A stretch of 64,000 nucleotides of DNA from an uncultured Bulleidia sp. (lineage in GTDB: Bacteria > Bacillota_I > Bacilli_A > Erysipelotrichales > Erysipelotrichaceae): positions 1 through 64,000 of the forward strand of contig CAMUDN010000002.1 in the NCBI GenBank assembly GCA_947087645.1, written 5' to 3'. The notes beneath the pieces were generated by a model that worked only from the letters and a program-made list of their open reading frames with translations, ran no database searches and was not told the origin of the DNA. The position numbers and the translations under genes are program-made. This document shows, in pieces, positions 18,248 to 27,667 of this stretch (position 1 is its first letter; every line of letters starts with the position of its first letter).

Positions 18248-20392
18248 ATGTCATTTAATTTTCGCCAATTTAAGCGTTATTTTATTCTTGGAATAATAGT
18301 TATATCATCAATATTTGCTATGAGCTTAATACCTGTGTTAGCACAAAATATAGGTCAAGATCATACTTCTTTAAACGAAACAAATAATTTTAAACTTAAA
18401 AGTGAAAATGATGATCAACTCATTTATACTTTTGATAATTCAGCACGAAGACCTGTTCAAAATTCATTTCCTAATATTATTTCAGATGAAGAAGTTAAAA
18501 AGGCGAACGGCAGCATTGCAAAAGTATTTTTTATTTCAGAAGCAACAGCTAATAATCCGCATCCGCAATGGGAACATGTTGATGCTAACAATTTTATAAA
18601 TCCTATATCAACTAAAAAAGGTACATATAAAGCATATGCTGTATTTAAATTTCCAACACTAGCATATCCGGCTAAATTATTTGTTAATGCACGAGAGACT
18701 CGTAATGGGTTAAAGCTCAAAGATGGTGGTATTTATTTTGGTTCAAAGAAAACAGTACCATATGTATCACATCCATATACATGTATTATGAATGGTGTAA
18801 AATTAGCAGATAATTCTTTAAAACAGGTATTAGTTGAAATTGATAATAAAAATCCGGCTAGTAATTTCTATTATGAATTATCTTGGCCAAGTGAAATGTT
18901 TGATGAAAGGTCATTGATTAATTTTGGCGTAGCACAAACAACAGGTGGATATGTTCGAACAACGATTATACGCGACTTTGTCCCTTTTGTAGATGCACAA
19001 TTTCACTTTGTTGATGATTTGGAATATCGACAAAAACAAGGTTTAAATTTACATGATCCTTTGCCAGAACGTGGTAATAGTGATAAACATCCTAAACTTA
19101 GTAAATCTGAAAAGGAATTGGGTACAGTTCTTTCTGCCATTCCATTTCATGAAATTAAAGGTTTAAATAGTATTTCGGGTGTTAAAAATGTAACAACAGA
19201 TGCATATCACTATTTACGTAATAAAAATGGTGATATTGCTACAAGTTTACTTTCATTTGCTGATGATCCTAAAATACAATATGTAAAAAGACCAAGAATG
19301 AATGAATTAACACAACAAGATATTCCTGGATATGTATATTGGGATAATGATATTGATAAACCAAATAATGCAGAACATGAATTTAAAAATGATAATGATA
19401 CTAAAGAGGCACCTGGTAATCATTATTTATCATTTGCATATGATGTAGATAAAGATGGTAATCCGATTAAGCTATTGAAAAGAAAACATTATTATGTGTG
19501 CTTTCGTGAATTACCAACACAATTAATCGTCAGATATAAAAAAGCAGATGGCACATATGAACATAATAATAATTTTGAACTTAGTGTTAATCATAAAAAA
19601 CTACCAGGTACATTTGTTTCTTTAGCAGGAGTAAAAGAACCTACAAAGCAAGAATTAATTGCTATGATGAAAGATAAGTCAACTTCACTTATAGCTGATG
19701 GTAAAGGATATAGTTCTAAAAATAGTATATATCTTACAACTGGAAATTATAGTATTCATCCTACTTTGAAAGCACCAAAAGGATATGAATGGGTACCAGC
19801 TGATAAAAATGGTGATAATTTTAATATTATTTTGCAAAAAAATGATCATGCAAAAACACAGAAAGTTGTGACTTTTGTGTTACAGAAAAAAGCTCCTAAA
19901 CCAACATTATTAACGCCAGCAACGACAACAGTTAAAGTAGAAAGTATATGGCAAGATACCAAAGGGCAAAAGATAGAAGCACCGGTAAAAGAGATTGAAG
20001 TTGAATTATATCGTGATGATGTAGCAAGTGGGTTTAAGCAAAAACTAAAAAAAGCCAATAAATGGCAAGTAGAATTTACTGATTTAGCAATATCAGAATC
20101 ATTACAAAGTAAGAAAGAATATCAATATACAGTAAAAGAAATAGGTGAAAAAGATAACCGTATAAAATATGGTAATAAAACATATGATGTTTTATATACA
20201 GGTGATATGGTTAAAGGGTTTAAAGTGATACATAAAGAAAGAATAGAGAAGCCAAAACAACCACATGTAGATAATCATATTGTAAAGACACCTAATACAT
20301 CTGATTGTAGTTTTTCATTATTAAGTGTATTAGGTATATCATTGATTGCTTTAACATTTATAAGTTGTAAATATATGAAGAAAAGTCATTAA
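18248..20392 (+). CDS. Large surface protein with Cna-B-like domain and non-LPXTG sorting tail
   Basis: This 714-residue protein starts with a signal peptide whose likely cleavage is after PVLA near residue 33. A long N-terminal region (about 35-550) has no family I can name; it carries acidic, strand-rich segments and may be the ligand-binding head. A Cna-B-like stalk domain (about 560-660) and the tail TPNTSD, membrane helix and KYMKKSH follow. TGGAGGTATTGT precedes the ATG. The last 160 residues are the same as in the neighbouring surface gene, while the heads differ. Attachment to the wall by a sortase with altered specificity is inferred. Confidence 0.8.
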   Translation: MSFNFRQFKRYFILGIIVISSIFAMSLIPVLAQNIGQDHTSLNETNNFKLKSENDDQLIYTFDNSARRPVQNSFPNIISDEEVKKANGSIAKVFFISEATANNPHPQWEHVDANNFINPISTKKGTYKAYAVFKFPTLAYPAKLFVNARETRNGLKLKDGGIYFGSKKTVPYVSHPYTCIMNGVKLADNSLKQVLVEIDNKNPASNFYYELSWPSEMFDERSLINFGVAQTTGGYVRTTIIRDFVPFVDAQFHFVDDLEYRQKQGLNLHDPLPERGNSDKHPKLSKSEKELGTVLSAIPFHEIKGLNSISGVKNVTTDAYHYLRNKNGDIATSLLSFADDPKIQYVKRPRMNELTQQDIPGYVYWDNDIDKPNNAEHEFKNDNDTKEAPGNHYLSFAYDVDKDGNPIKLLKRKHYYVCFRELPTQLIVRYKKADGTYEHNNNFELSVNHKKLPGTFVSLAGVKEPTKQELIAMMKDKSTSLIADGKGYSSKNSIYLTTGNYSIHPTLKAPKGYEWVPADKNGDNFNIILQKNDHAKTQKVVTFVLQKKAPKPTLLTPATTTVKVESIWQDTKGQKIEAPVKEIEVELYRDDVASGFKQKLKKANKWQVEFTDLAISESLQSKKEYQYTVKEIGEKDNRIKYGNKTYDVLYTGDMVKGFKVIHKERIEKPKQPHVDNHIVKTPNTSDCSFSLLSVLGISLIALTFISCKYMKKSH

Positions 20393-20443
20393 ATAATGAT
20401 CTTTATAATATAAAAATGATGTCATTGATAAGACATCATTTTT
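19893..20443 (+). repeat. 551-bp direct repeat, copy 2 (3' module of surface gene)
   Basis: Second copy of the module at 17573-18123, offset by exactly 2320 bases. Near-identity at silent and untranslated positions indicates recent duplication or gene conversion. Confidence 0.95.
20415..20443 (+). terminator. Rho-independent terminator after surface gene 2
   Basis: It is the same hairpin as at 18095-18123: AATGATGTC with GACATCATT and a short T tract. Confidence 0.85.
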
Positions 20444-20523
20444 ATGCTTAAGAGATATGACTAATTGCCTTTTTAGCAGCTCTTCTTTATAATTATCATG
20501 GATTAATATATGAGGAAATAAAC

Positions 20524-22875
20524 ATGACTAATTTTTTAACAAAACTTTTTAATGAAGATGCACGTCGCTTAGCTAAATTAGAGAAAAAAATACAACCAAT
20601 ATTGGCTTTAGAAGATAAGTATGCGGCTTTAAGTGATAGTGATTTGCAACATAAAACAATAGAATTTAAAGATCGTTTGGCAAATGGTGAAACATTAGAC
20701 GATATTTATGTTGAAGCTTTTGCAACTGCCCGTGAAGCTTGTCGACGAGTAATAGGGGAGTTTCCTTATCCTGTACAGTTAATTGGTGCAACAGTCATGC
20801 AAGGTGGCGATATTGCGGAAATGAAAACAGGTGAAGGTAAAACATTAACGTCTGTTATGGCTGTTTATTTAAATGCTTTAACTGGTAAAGGGGTACATGT
20901 TGTTACAGTCAATGAATATTTAAGCCAACGTGACTCTGAATGGATGGGTCAAATTCATCGTTTCTTAGGCTTGAGTGTTGGTCTGAACTTACGACAGTTA
21001 ACAAATCGTGAAAAAAGGGAAGCATATGCATGTGATATTACATATACGACAAATTCCGAATTGGGTTTTGACTATTTAAGAGATAATATGGTTTCAGATA
21101 TTAAAGATCGTGTTTTACGGGGTTTAAATTTTGCTATTGTCGATGAAGTTGACTCTATTTTAATTGATGAATCACGGACACCTTTGATTATTTCTGGCGG
21201 TAAAAAACAAACAGCTAATTTATATTTGCAAGCTGATCGTTTTGTTAAAAGTCTTAAAAAAGATGATGATTATGAATTGGATGTTAAGTCAAAAACAGTA
21301 CAATTAACAGAAGAAGGAGTTAAAAAAGCTGAAAAGATTTTTAAGGTTGAAAATTTATATAATTTAGCATATACACAATTATTACATCATATAAATCAAG
21401 CTCTTAAAGCAAATTATATTATGTTAGTAGATATCGACTATCTAGTTGATCAGGAAAATGATGAAATAGTTATAGTTGATCCAAATACAGGTCGTTTAAT
21501 GAAAGGCCGTCAGTGGTCTGATGGTTTACATCAAGCAGTAGAAGCTAAAGAAGGTATATCAATTAAGCAAGAAACAACTACTTTAGCGACTATTACTTAC
21601 CAAAATTTCTTTCGCCTTTATGACAAATTAGCAGGTATGACGGGTACAGCAAAAACAGAAGAAGAAGAATTTTTAGAAATTTATAATATGTATGTTGTCG
21701 AAGTACCAACTAATCGTAAAGTTATTCGTATTGATTATCCGGATGCTATATATGGGACAAAGAAAGCAAAATTTTCAGCATTAGTTGATGAAGTTGTTAA
21801 ACGACATGAAAGTGGTCAACCGGTATTAGTTGGTACAATTGCCGTTGAAACTTCGGAATTAATTTCTAAATATTTAAAAGAAAGACATATTCATCATGAA
21901 GTATTAAATGCTAAAAATCATGAGCGAGAAGCAGATATTATTGCTAAAGCTGGGCAAAAAGGATCAGTTACGATTGCAACGAATATGGCTGGTCGGGGAA
22001 CGGATATTAAATTAGGTGAAGGAGTACGTGAGTTAGGTGGCTTATGTGTTCTTGGCTCTGAAAGACATGAATCACGGCGGATAGATAATCAGTTACGTGG
22101 ACGGTCTGGTCGACAAGGTGATCCAGGAATGTCACGTTTCTATATATCAGTACAAGATGATTTAATGGTTCGTTTTGCACCAGAACGATTTGAGGCTTTA
22201 TTTGCTAGTTTAGGTGATACCGCAATTGAATCTAAAACAATTACCCGTTCTATTTCATCAGCTCAAAAACGTGTTGAAGGTGTTAACTATGATGCCCGTA
22301 AACAATTATTACAATATGATGATGTTATGCGTCAACAGCGTGAAACAATGTATGAACAACGTGATTTCATTTTAGAACATGATGATATTCATGCCTTCAT
22401 TAAAAATATGTTTAAGCGGGTTGTATCTGACTTAGTTGCATCATATACGAATCAGGAATCAGGACATTTAGATACGGAAGGATATATCAAAGCATTAGAT
22501 AATATAGGCTTTGAGGGAATTGTTAAAATAGATGATATTGCTAATCGTAATGATGAAAATGTAATAGCCATAACAGTTGATAAAGCTTGGCAAGATTATG
22601 ATGATAAGATTGATCCAGTTCGTGATCAAATTACAGATTTTGAACGCAATATGACTTTAAATGTTATTGATCGTGCTTGGTCTGATCATATTGATAATAT
22701 GTCTAAATTAAGAGATGGTATCGGTTTACGTTCATATGCTCAAAGTAATCCTTTACAAGCTTATGTTACCGAAGGATTTCAGATGTTTGAAGAAATGCAA
22801 CGGACAATTTCACATGATGTCGTTAATTATTGTATGAATGTTAAAGTCGTGCAAAGCGAGGAGGAAAGTAATTAA
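20524..22875 (+). CDS. secA: Preprotein translocase ATPase SecA
   Basis: This 783-residue protein is the motor that pushes preproteins through SecYEG. NBD1 has Walker A (MKTGEGKTLTSVM near residue 101) and the DEVDS box; NBD2 carries TNMAGRGTDIKL and RGRSGRQGDPG. The wing and scaffold region ends with DRAWSDHIDNM. The protein lacks the usual C-terminal zinc-binding CxCxSG segment and ends in VVQSEEESN, so SecB-style contacts there are absent. Placement directly before prfB is the standard order for the housekeeping secA, so I prefer SecA over an accessory SecA2. GAGGAAATAAAC gives the ribosome binding site. Confidence 0.95.
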   Translation: MTNFLTKLFNEDARRLAKLEKKIQPILALEDKYAALSDSDLQHKTIEFKDRLANGETLDDIYVEAFATAREACRRVIGEFPYPVQLIGATVMQGGDIAEMKTGEGKTLTSVMAVYLNALTGKGVHVVTVNEYLSQRDSEWMGQIHRFLGLSVGLNLRQLTNREKREAYACDITYTTNSELGFDYLRDNMVSDIKDRVLRGLNFAIVDEVDSILIDESRTPLIISGGKKQTANLYLQADRFVKSLKKDDDYELDVKSKTVQLTEEGVKKAEKIFKVENLYNLAYTQLLHHINQALKANYIMLVDIDYLVDQENDEIVIVDPNTGRLMKGRQWSDGLHQAVEAKEGISIKQETTTLATITYQNFFRLYDKLAGMTGTAKTEEEEFLEIYNMYVVEVPTNRKVIRIDYPDAIYGTKKAKFSALVDEVVKRHESGQPVLVGTIAVETSELISKYLKERHIHHEVLNAKNHEREADIIAKAGQKGSVTIATNMAGRGTDIKLGEGVRELGGLCVLGSERHESRRIDNQLRGRSGRQGDPGMSRFYISVQDDLMVRFAPERFEALFASLGDTAIESKTITRSISSAQKRVEGVNYDARKQLLQYDDVMRQQRETMYEQRDFILEHDDIHAFIKNMFKRVVSDLVASYTNQESGHLDTEGYIKALDNIGFEGIVKIDDIANRNDENVIAITVDKAWQDYDDKIDPVRDQITDFERNMTLNVIDRAWSDHIDNMSKLRDGIGLRSYAQSNPLQAYVTEGFQMFEEMQRTISHDVVNYCMNVKVVQSEEESN

Positions 22876-23974
22876 ATGGAACTTTATGAATTAAAACAGG
22901 TCTTAGTTCAACGCCAAGCCAAATTGGAGTCGCTTGGCTGTTCACTTTGACATAGAAGCAAAGAAGAAGAAAATACAAGATAATAATGATTTGATGGCAA
23001 AAGATGATTTTTGGTCTGATCAAAAACAAGCCCAGAAGATTATTAAAGAAAATAATATTTACCGACAATTAGTAGATACATATCAAAATTTATATCATGA
23101 AACAGTTGATCTATTATCATCTGTTAGTGATTTACAATCTTCATATGATGAAGAGATGAAGTCATTAGTGGATGAAGAATTTCAAACTTATGATCATCAA
23201 TATAATGATTTTGAAATTCGCGTGTTGTTAGCTGGTCCATATGATGATCATAATGCTATTTTAGAGATTCATCCAGGAGCAGGTGGTGTTGAAGCAATGG
23301 ATTGGGCGTCTATGTTATATAGAATGTATTGCCGTTATGCGGAATTGCATGGTTTTAAAGTGGAGATACTTGATTATCAGCCGGGTGAGGAAGCGGGTAT
23401 TAAATCGGTTTCAATGCGTGTTATTGGTAATATGGCTTATGGTTATTTAAAAGCTGAAAGTGGTGTTCATCGTTTAGTGCGTATTTCACCATTTGATGCT
23501 AATGCAAGACGTCACACATCCTTTGCTTCCGTGGAAATTATGCCCGAATTTGAGGATGACCTAGAAATTCAAATAGATGAAAAAGATTTAGATATTATTA
23601 CAATGCGTTCTTCAGGAGCGGGTGGTCAGCATATTAATAAAACAGATTCAGCTGTTAGAATGACACATCGTCCAAGTGGGATTACAGTTTTTTCCCAAAG
23701 CCAACGTTCACAGTTACAAAATAAAGAAGCTTGTTTAAAAACTTTAAAATCAAAACTATTACAATTAAAGATTCAAGAACAGGCAAAACGAGCATCAAAT
23801 ATTAAAGGTGAAGTTAAAGCTAATGAATGGGGTTCACAAATTCGTTCTTATGTATTTACACCTTATACAATGGTTAAAGATTTACGTACAGGTTATGAAG
23901 TAGGTAATATACAAGCAGTTATGGATGGGGAAATAGAAGGATTTATAGATGCCTATTTACGTAGTCAATTATAA
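22876..23974 (+). CDS. prfB: Peptide chain release factor 2, programmed +1 frameshift
   Basis: RF2 releases the finished chain at UGA and UAA. The reading starts at ATG 22876, immediately after the secA stop, runs 24 codons to CTT TGA C at 22945-22951, and must shift +1 there to continue to 23974, giving about 365 residues, the normal RF2 length. The anticodon-like SPF motif (VRISPFD) and the catalytic GGQ (GAGGQHINKTDSA) are present. The UGA slip site is the usual autoregulatory device: poor termination favours frameshifting. The purine-rich Shine-Dalgarno-like element normally found just before CTT is not obvious here. The two parts are one gene, not two. Confidence 0.95.
22940..22952 (+). 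promoter_or_regulatory. prfB: prfB programmed frameshift site
   Basis: CTT TGA C is the conserved slip site. The bases directly before it (GGCTGTTCA) do not form the AGGGGG-like element known from other bacteria; the nearest GGAG lies some 17 bases upstream. Confidence 0.9.
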
Positions 23975-24020
23975 AAAGAGCAGTGAATATGGTAAATGTT
24001 GACAAATAGGTGATTAACAA

Positions 24021-24215
24021 GATATCATACCTGATCCAACTAATACTAATAATCATATATTAACACCTAGACAAAATGTACCTGATAATACAAGACATCA
24101 TATTATTCCTAATACGATTGATAAATCAAATATGCAATTACAATATTTATTGTTTACAGTATCAGTGATAGGTATTTTAGCTTTAATTATTTGTCAAAGA
24201 AAAGTTAAGTATTAA
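24021..24215 (+). pseudogene. 3' remnant of a surface-protein gene
   Basis: A frame of about 64 codons encodes a linker followed by IPNTIDKSNMQ, a hydrophobic helix (FTVSVIGILALIIC) and the basic end QRKVKY. This is the same tail layout as the intact surface proteins in the window. No start, signal peptide or head domain precedes it; prfB ends only 46 bases upstream. It is the leftover tail of a deleted surface gene. Confidence 0.7.
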
Positions 24216-24261
24216 ATTTAATCATTATAGTGTTCTTATAATTAATTTGTGCATATGTAAA

Positions 24262-24297
24262 AATAAAGCGGATAATTAACAATATCCGCTTTATTTA
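24262..24297. terminator. Bidirectional terminator between prfB/remnant and nudC
   Basis: AATAAAGCGGATA pairs with TATCCGCTTTATT, with A-rich and T-rich flanks that serve both converging genes. Confidence 0.85.
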
Positions 24298-24299
24298 TG

Positions 24300-25139
24300 T
24301 TATTTATTTAGTTTAAATCTTTTTAGATATTTTTTATATTGACCACTTTTAAATAATTGAACCATATTTCCAGTTAAAGATGAAAAACCACTAGTATCAA
24401 TTTCATCGCTGGCATTAACCCATTTAGCAAGGCGTAATTCTTGGCGGTCCATATGTATTTTATTATTACCGTCAACTTCTGCAAAAAAGCCGAAGAGTAA
24501 AGAAGAAGATATGCCCCATGGTTGGCAACCGTAGTAGCAAATATTTTTAAGTTGGAGACCGGTTTCTTCTTTAGCTTCACGGATAACTGTTTCTTCTATT
24601 GTTTCACCAATTTCTGCATAACCAGCAACTAAAGCATATTTTTGATATGGTCCACTAGCATATTTGGTAACGAGTAATTGACCTTTATCATTAATAATAG
24701 CTACAATCATTGCTGGCGAAATCGTAGGATAAATAGTATTTTGACAATTTTTACAGCATAATGCTCGTTCTTTTAAACTTGGTTCTAAAAGGTGACCACA
24801 TTGACCACAAAATTTATGTTGTTTATACCAATTATATAAATGAAAAGCTGTTAAAGCTGCAAAGCCTAGAAATTGTGGTTGATAAAAACGTAGCTTATAA
24901 ACAGAAAGGGTATCATGTGATATGGCTGATAAGTCGGATAGATAAAAATGATGTGTTCCAATAGCAAAAAGATAAGTAAATTGACTTTCTTTAGGACAGT
25001 CTTCTATTTGAAAGAAACGACCATCTTTCTTAAGTAGTATTTGATCATTTTGAAAAGAAAATACTTTATCGCCAACATGAGCTTTACGATCTTGGTAGTA
25101 ATGATTATCTAGAACATAGGGATAAATATCTTGAATCAT
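24300..25139 (-). CDS. nudC: NAD(H) pyrophosphatase NudC-like Nudix hydrolase
   Basis: The 279-residue protein has the NudC layout: a variable N-terminal domain, a zinc ribbon with CGQCG and CCKNC at about residues 113-135, and the Nudix box GYAEIGETIEETVIREAKEE. After the box comes QPWGISSSLL, in the place of the NudC signature S-Q-P-W-P-F-P-x-S, which is partly altered. Family members hydrolyse NADH to NMNH and AMP and can remove NAD caps from RNA. AAAGAGGTGAAAAT precedes the ATG. It converges with prfB. Confidence 0.85.
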   Translation of the reverse strand: MIQDIYPYVLDNHYYQDRKAHVGDKVFSFQNDQILLKKDGRFFQIEDCPKESQFTYLFAIGTHHFYLSDLSAISHDTLSVYKLRFYQPQFLGFAALTAFHLYNWYKQHKFCGQCGHLLEPSLKERALCCKNCQNTIYPTISPAMIVAIINDKGQLLVTKYASGPYQKYALVAGYAEIGETIEETVIREAKEETGLQLKNICYYGCQPWGISSSLLFGFFAEVDGNNKIHMDRQELRLAKWVNASDEIDTSGFSSLTGNMVQLFKSGQYKKYLKRFKLNK

Positions 25140-25195
25140 ATTTTCACCTCTTTCTCTTAATTATTATTTTACTTCAAGAAGATGTTCATGAGTAG

Positions 25196-25201
25196 TATAA
25201 T
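25196..25201 (+). promoter_or_regulatory. -10 element for the GNAT gene
   Basis: A perfect TATAAT predicts a start near 25208. That leaves only 9 bases before ATG 25217 but a normal leader for ATG 25250, supporting the later start. The -35 is weak. Confidence 0.5.
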
Positions 25202-25249
25202 ATAAGCTAATCTCATATGAATTATAAGTGGGTAGATAGGGTATTGTGT

Positions 25250-25816
25250 ATGGAGGAATTGTTAGCATATCGTAAAGATATATTGGAAGGTAAAAATATT
25301 CGTTTAAGATCAGTTTCTGAAAGTGATCAAGAAATTTTTGCTAAATGGTGGAATGATGGAACTATATTACTAGGCAATCGTTCTCGGCTTTTTGCAACTT
25401 ATGAAAGTGATAATCAGAAAAATTTTCATAATTGGTCAAATGTTGATCATAAATATGGCTTTGGTTTAAGTATCGAAAATAAAAATGGTGATGTTGTTGG
25501 TCATCTTACATCTTTTGGTATGACTTTACCAGCACGAATAGCAGAGTTAGCAATTTGTATAGGCGAAGAATATCAAGGACATGGTTATGGTCAAGAAGCA
25601 ATGCAAAAAGGTTTACAGATTGTTTTTGAAGAATTGAATGCCCATAAAGCAGAAGTTAGAGTCTTTTCATATAATGAAAAAGCAATCCATGTTTATGAAA
25701 AGGTTGGCTTTATTTTAGAAGGTACAAAAAGGGCTGCTTTATACCATCATGGACAATACTACGATGTACTTCTAATGGGAATTTTAAAGAAAGAGTTTTA
25801 TGATAATTTTCGTTAG
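25250..25816 (+). CDS. GNAT-family N-acetyltransferase
   Basis: The protein (188 residues from ATG 25250) has the RimJ/RimL-type core: the N-terminal strand NIRLRSVSESD, a central AELAICIGEEYQGHGYGQEA motif that binds acetyl-CoA (Q-G-x-G-Y-G), and VYEKVGFILEGTKR, the usual end of the fold. GATAGGG lies before ATG 25250; an in-frame ATG at 25217 would add 11 residues but sits too close to the promoter. Substrates of such enzymes include ribosomal proteins, polyamines and drugs; none can be assigned. The gene is monocistronic and precedes pepP. Confidence 0.8.
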   Translation: MEELLAYRKDILEGKNIRLRSVSESDQEIFAKWWNDGTILLGNRSRLFATYESDNQKNFHNWSNVDHKYGFGLSIENKNGDVVGHLTSFGMTLPARIAELAICIGEEYQGHGYGQEAMQKGLQIVFEELNAHKAEVRVFSYNEKAIHVYEKVGFILEGTKRAALYHHGQYYDVLLMGILKKEFYDNFR

Positions 25817-25870
25817 CCACAACTTACTAAAAGGAATATAATATGGAAAATAGAAATAAGAGGTAATGAA

Positions 25871-27667
25871 ATGATGACAGTAAATGAAAGAGTTGCGTCT
25901 TTACGCAAGTTAATGAAAGAAAAAGGTATAGATGTTTATTACATTCCAAATGAAGATGATCATTTGTCAGAAGAATATACAGCTGATTATTTTAAAGCTA
26001 AGTCATATGTATCGGGCTTTTCAGGCGAAGCCGGTTGTGTCATTGTAACTAAAGATTTTGCCGGTTTATGGACCGATGGTCGTTATTTTACACAAGCTGA
26101 AGATGAATTATCAGGAACAATTGTTGAGTTAATGCGCTTACGTCAAGAAGGTGTTCCTAATCCCCTTAATTTTTTAGTTGATCATACGCCAAAAAAAGGA
26201 ACGTTAGCTTTTGATGGCTCAGTGGTTAGTGCTGAAAACTTTTTGTTTTTAAAGAAAGCATTAACAAAAAAAGATGCTAAGATTTTGAATGATGTTGATT
26301 TAGTTAATGACATTTGGCCAGAAAGACCAGCTATGCCTAAAGAAAGTATTTTCGTTTTAGAAACGAAATATACTGGTGAGAGTGTTAAAGATAAATTATC
26401 AAGAGTACGTTTAGAAATGGCTAAAAAAGGAGCTGATGGATTATTCTTAGGTGCTTTGGAAGATCCTTGTTGGTTATTTAATATTCGAGGTAATGATATT
26501 GAATGTACACCTGTTTCATATGCTTTTGCATATATAACTGATACAAGTGCTAGTTATTATGTTGATCAAAGCAAGTTAAGTGATAAAGTTAAAAATTATT
26601 TAGCTGATAATGGTGTTAGTGTTAAAGATTATGCAATGATTGAAAGTGATTTGCAAAAATTACATGGTCAAGTTGTTTGGACTGATTTTGTTCATTTAAA
26701 TTCTAAGTTATATGCTGCTTTAGGTGATAATACATTGATTGATAAACCATCTCCGATAGCTTATTTTAGAGCAATTAAAAATAAAGTAGAAATTGCTTGT
26801 ACTAAAAATGCACATGTTAAAGATGGTGTTGCAGTTTGGAAGTTTATATGTTGGCTTAAACAAGAAATTAAAAAGAATCCGGTTAGTGAAGTAAGTGCTC
26901 AAAATAAGTTATATGCTATAAGAGCTTTAGGTAAGGACTATATTGAGCCTTCCTTTACAACCATTTCAGCATATCAAGAAAATGGTGCCATGATGCATTA
27001 TTCAGCTACGGAAGCAAAACATGCTCAATTGAAGCCAAGAGGTTTCTTGTTGGTTGATTCAGGGGGAACATATAAAGATGGAACAACTGATATCACTCGG
27101 ACAATTGCTGTAGGATCTTTAACAGATGAAGAAAAGAAATACTATACACTTGTTTTAAAAGGACATTTAAGTTTAGCTGCAGCTCACTTTTTAAAGGGTT
27201 CAAGTGGTAATAATTTAGATATTTTAGCTCGGCAACCACTTTGGAAAGAAAATATAGATTATCAATGTGGAACAGGTCATGGTGTTGGCCATGTATTGGC
27301 AGTACATGAAGGTCCACATCGTATAGGTTGGGGCTTTTCAGCATTAAGACCACCAGTACCATTTGAAGAAGGAATGATTGTGACAGATGAACCAGGTGTT
27401 TATTTACCACACAAGTTGGGTGTTCGTATTGAAAATGAATTATTGGTAGTAAATGGTGAAAAGAATTTTTATGGTCAATTTATGCATTTTGATAATATTA
27501 CTTATGTGCCATATGAAGTAGAAGCAATTGTTGTTAGTATGTTGAATGATGATGAATTGAATTATTTAAATAATTACCATCGGATGGTTCGAGAAATTTT
27601 AACACCTTATTTAGATAAAGATGAATTATCTTTCTTAAATGAAGTAACAAAGGAGTTAAAACGCTAA
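25871..27667 (+). CDS. pepP: Xaa-Pro aminopeptidase (M24B family)
   Basis: This 598-residue cytosolic enzyme releases the first residue from peptides with proline in second place. Two creatinase-like N-terminal domains precede the pita-bread catalytic domain, where the metal ligands are visible: DSGGTYKDGTTDIT (two Asp), GTGHGVGHVLAVHEGP (His), DEPGVY (Glu) and GVRIENE (Glu). A C-terminal extension follows, as in the longer eukaryote-like forms. Its stop overlaps the xth start (TAATG), so the two are translationally coupled. Confidence 0.92.
   Translation: MMTVNERVASLRKLMKEKGIDVYYIPNEDDHLSEEYTADYFKAKSYVSGFSGEAGCVIVTKDFAGLWTDGRYFTQAEDELSGTIVELMRLRQEGVPNPLNFLVDHTPKKGTLAFDGSVVSAENFLFLKKALTKKDAKILNDVDLVNDIWPERPAMPKESIFVLETKYTGESVKDKLSRVRLEMAKKGADGLFLGALEDPCWLFNIRGNDIECTPVSYAFAYITDTSASYYVDQSKLSDKVKNYLADNGVSVKDYAMIESDLQKLHGQVVWTDFVHLNSKLYAALGDNTLIDKPSPIAYFRAIKNKVEIACTKNAHVKDGVAVWKFICWLKQEIKKNPVSEVSAQNKLYAIRALGKDYIEPSFTTISAYQENGAMMHYSATEAKHAQLKPRGFLLVDSGGTYKDGTTDITRTIAVGSLTDEEKKYYTLVLKGHLSLAAAHFLKGSSGNNLDILARQPLWKENIDYQCGTGHGVGHVLAVHEGPHRIGWGFSALRPPVPFEEGMIVTDEPGVYLPHKLGVRIENELLVVNGEKNFYGQFMHFDNITYVPYEVEAIVVSMLNDDELNYLNNYHRMVREILTPYLDKDELSFLNEVTKELKR

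Noticed and set aside
22934..23974. A second, independent gene starting inside the prfB area
   Set aside because: It is the +1 frame part of prfB; the CTT TGA C slip site joins it to the 24 codons from 22876.
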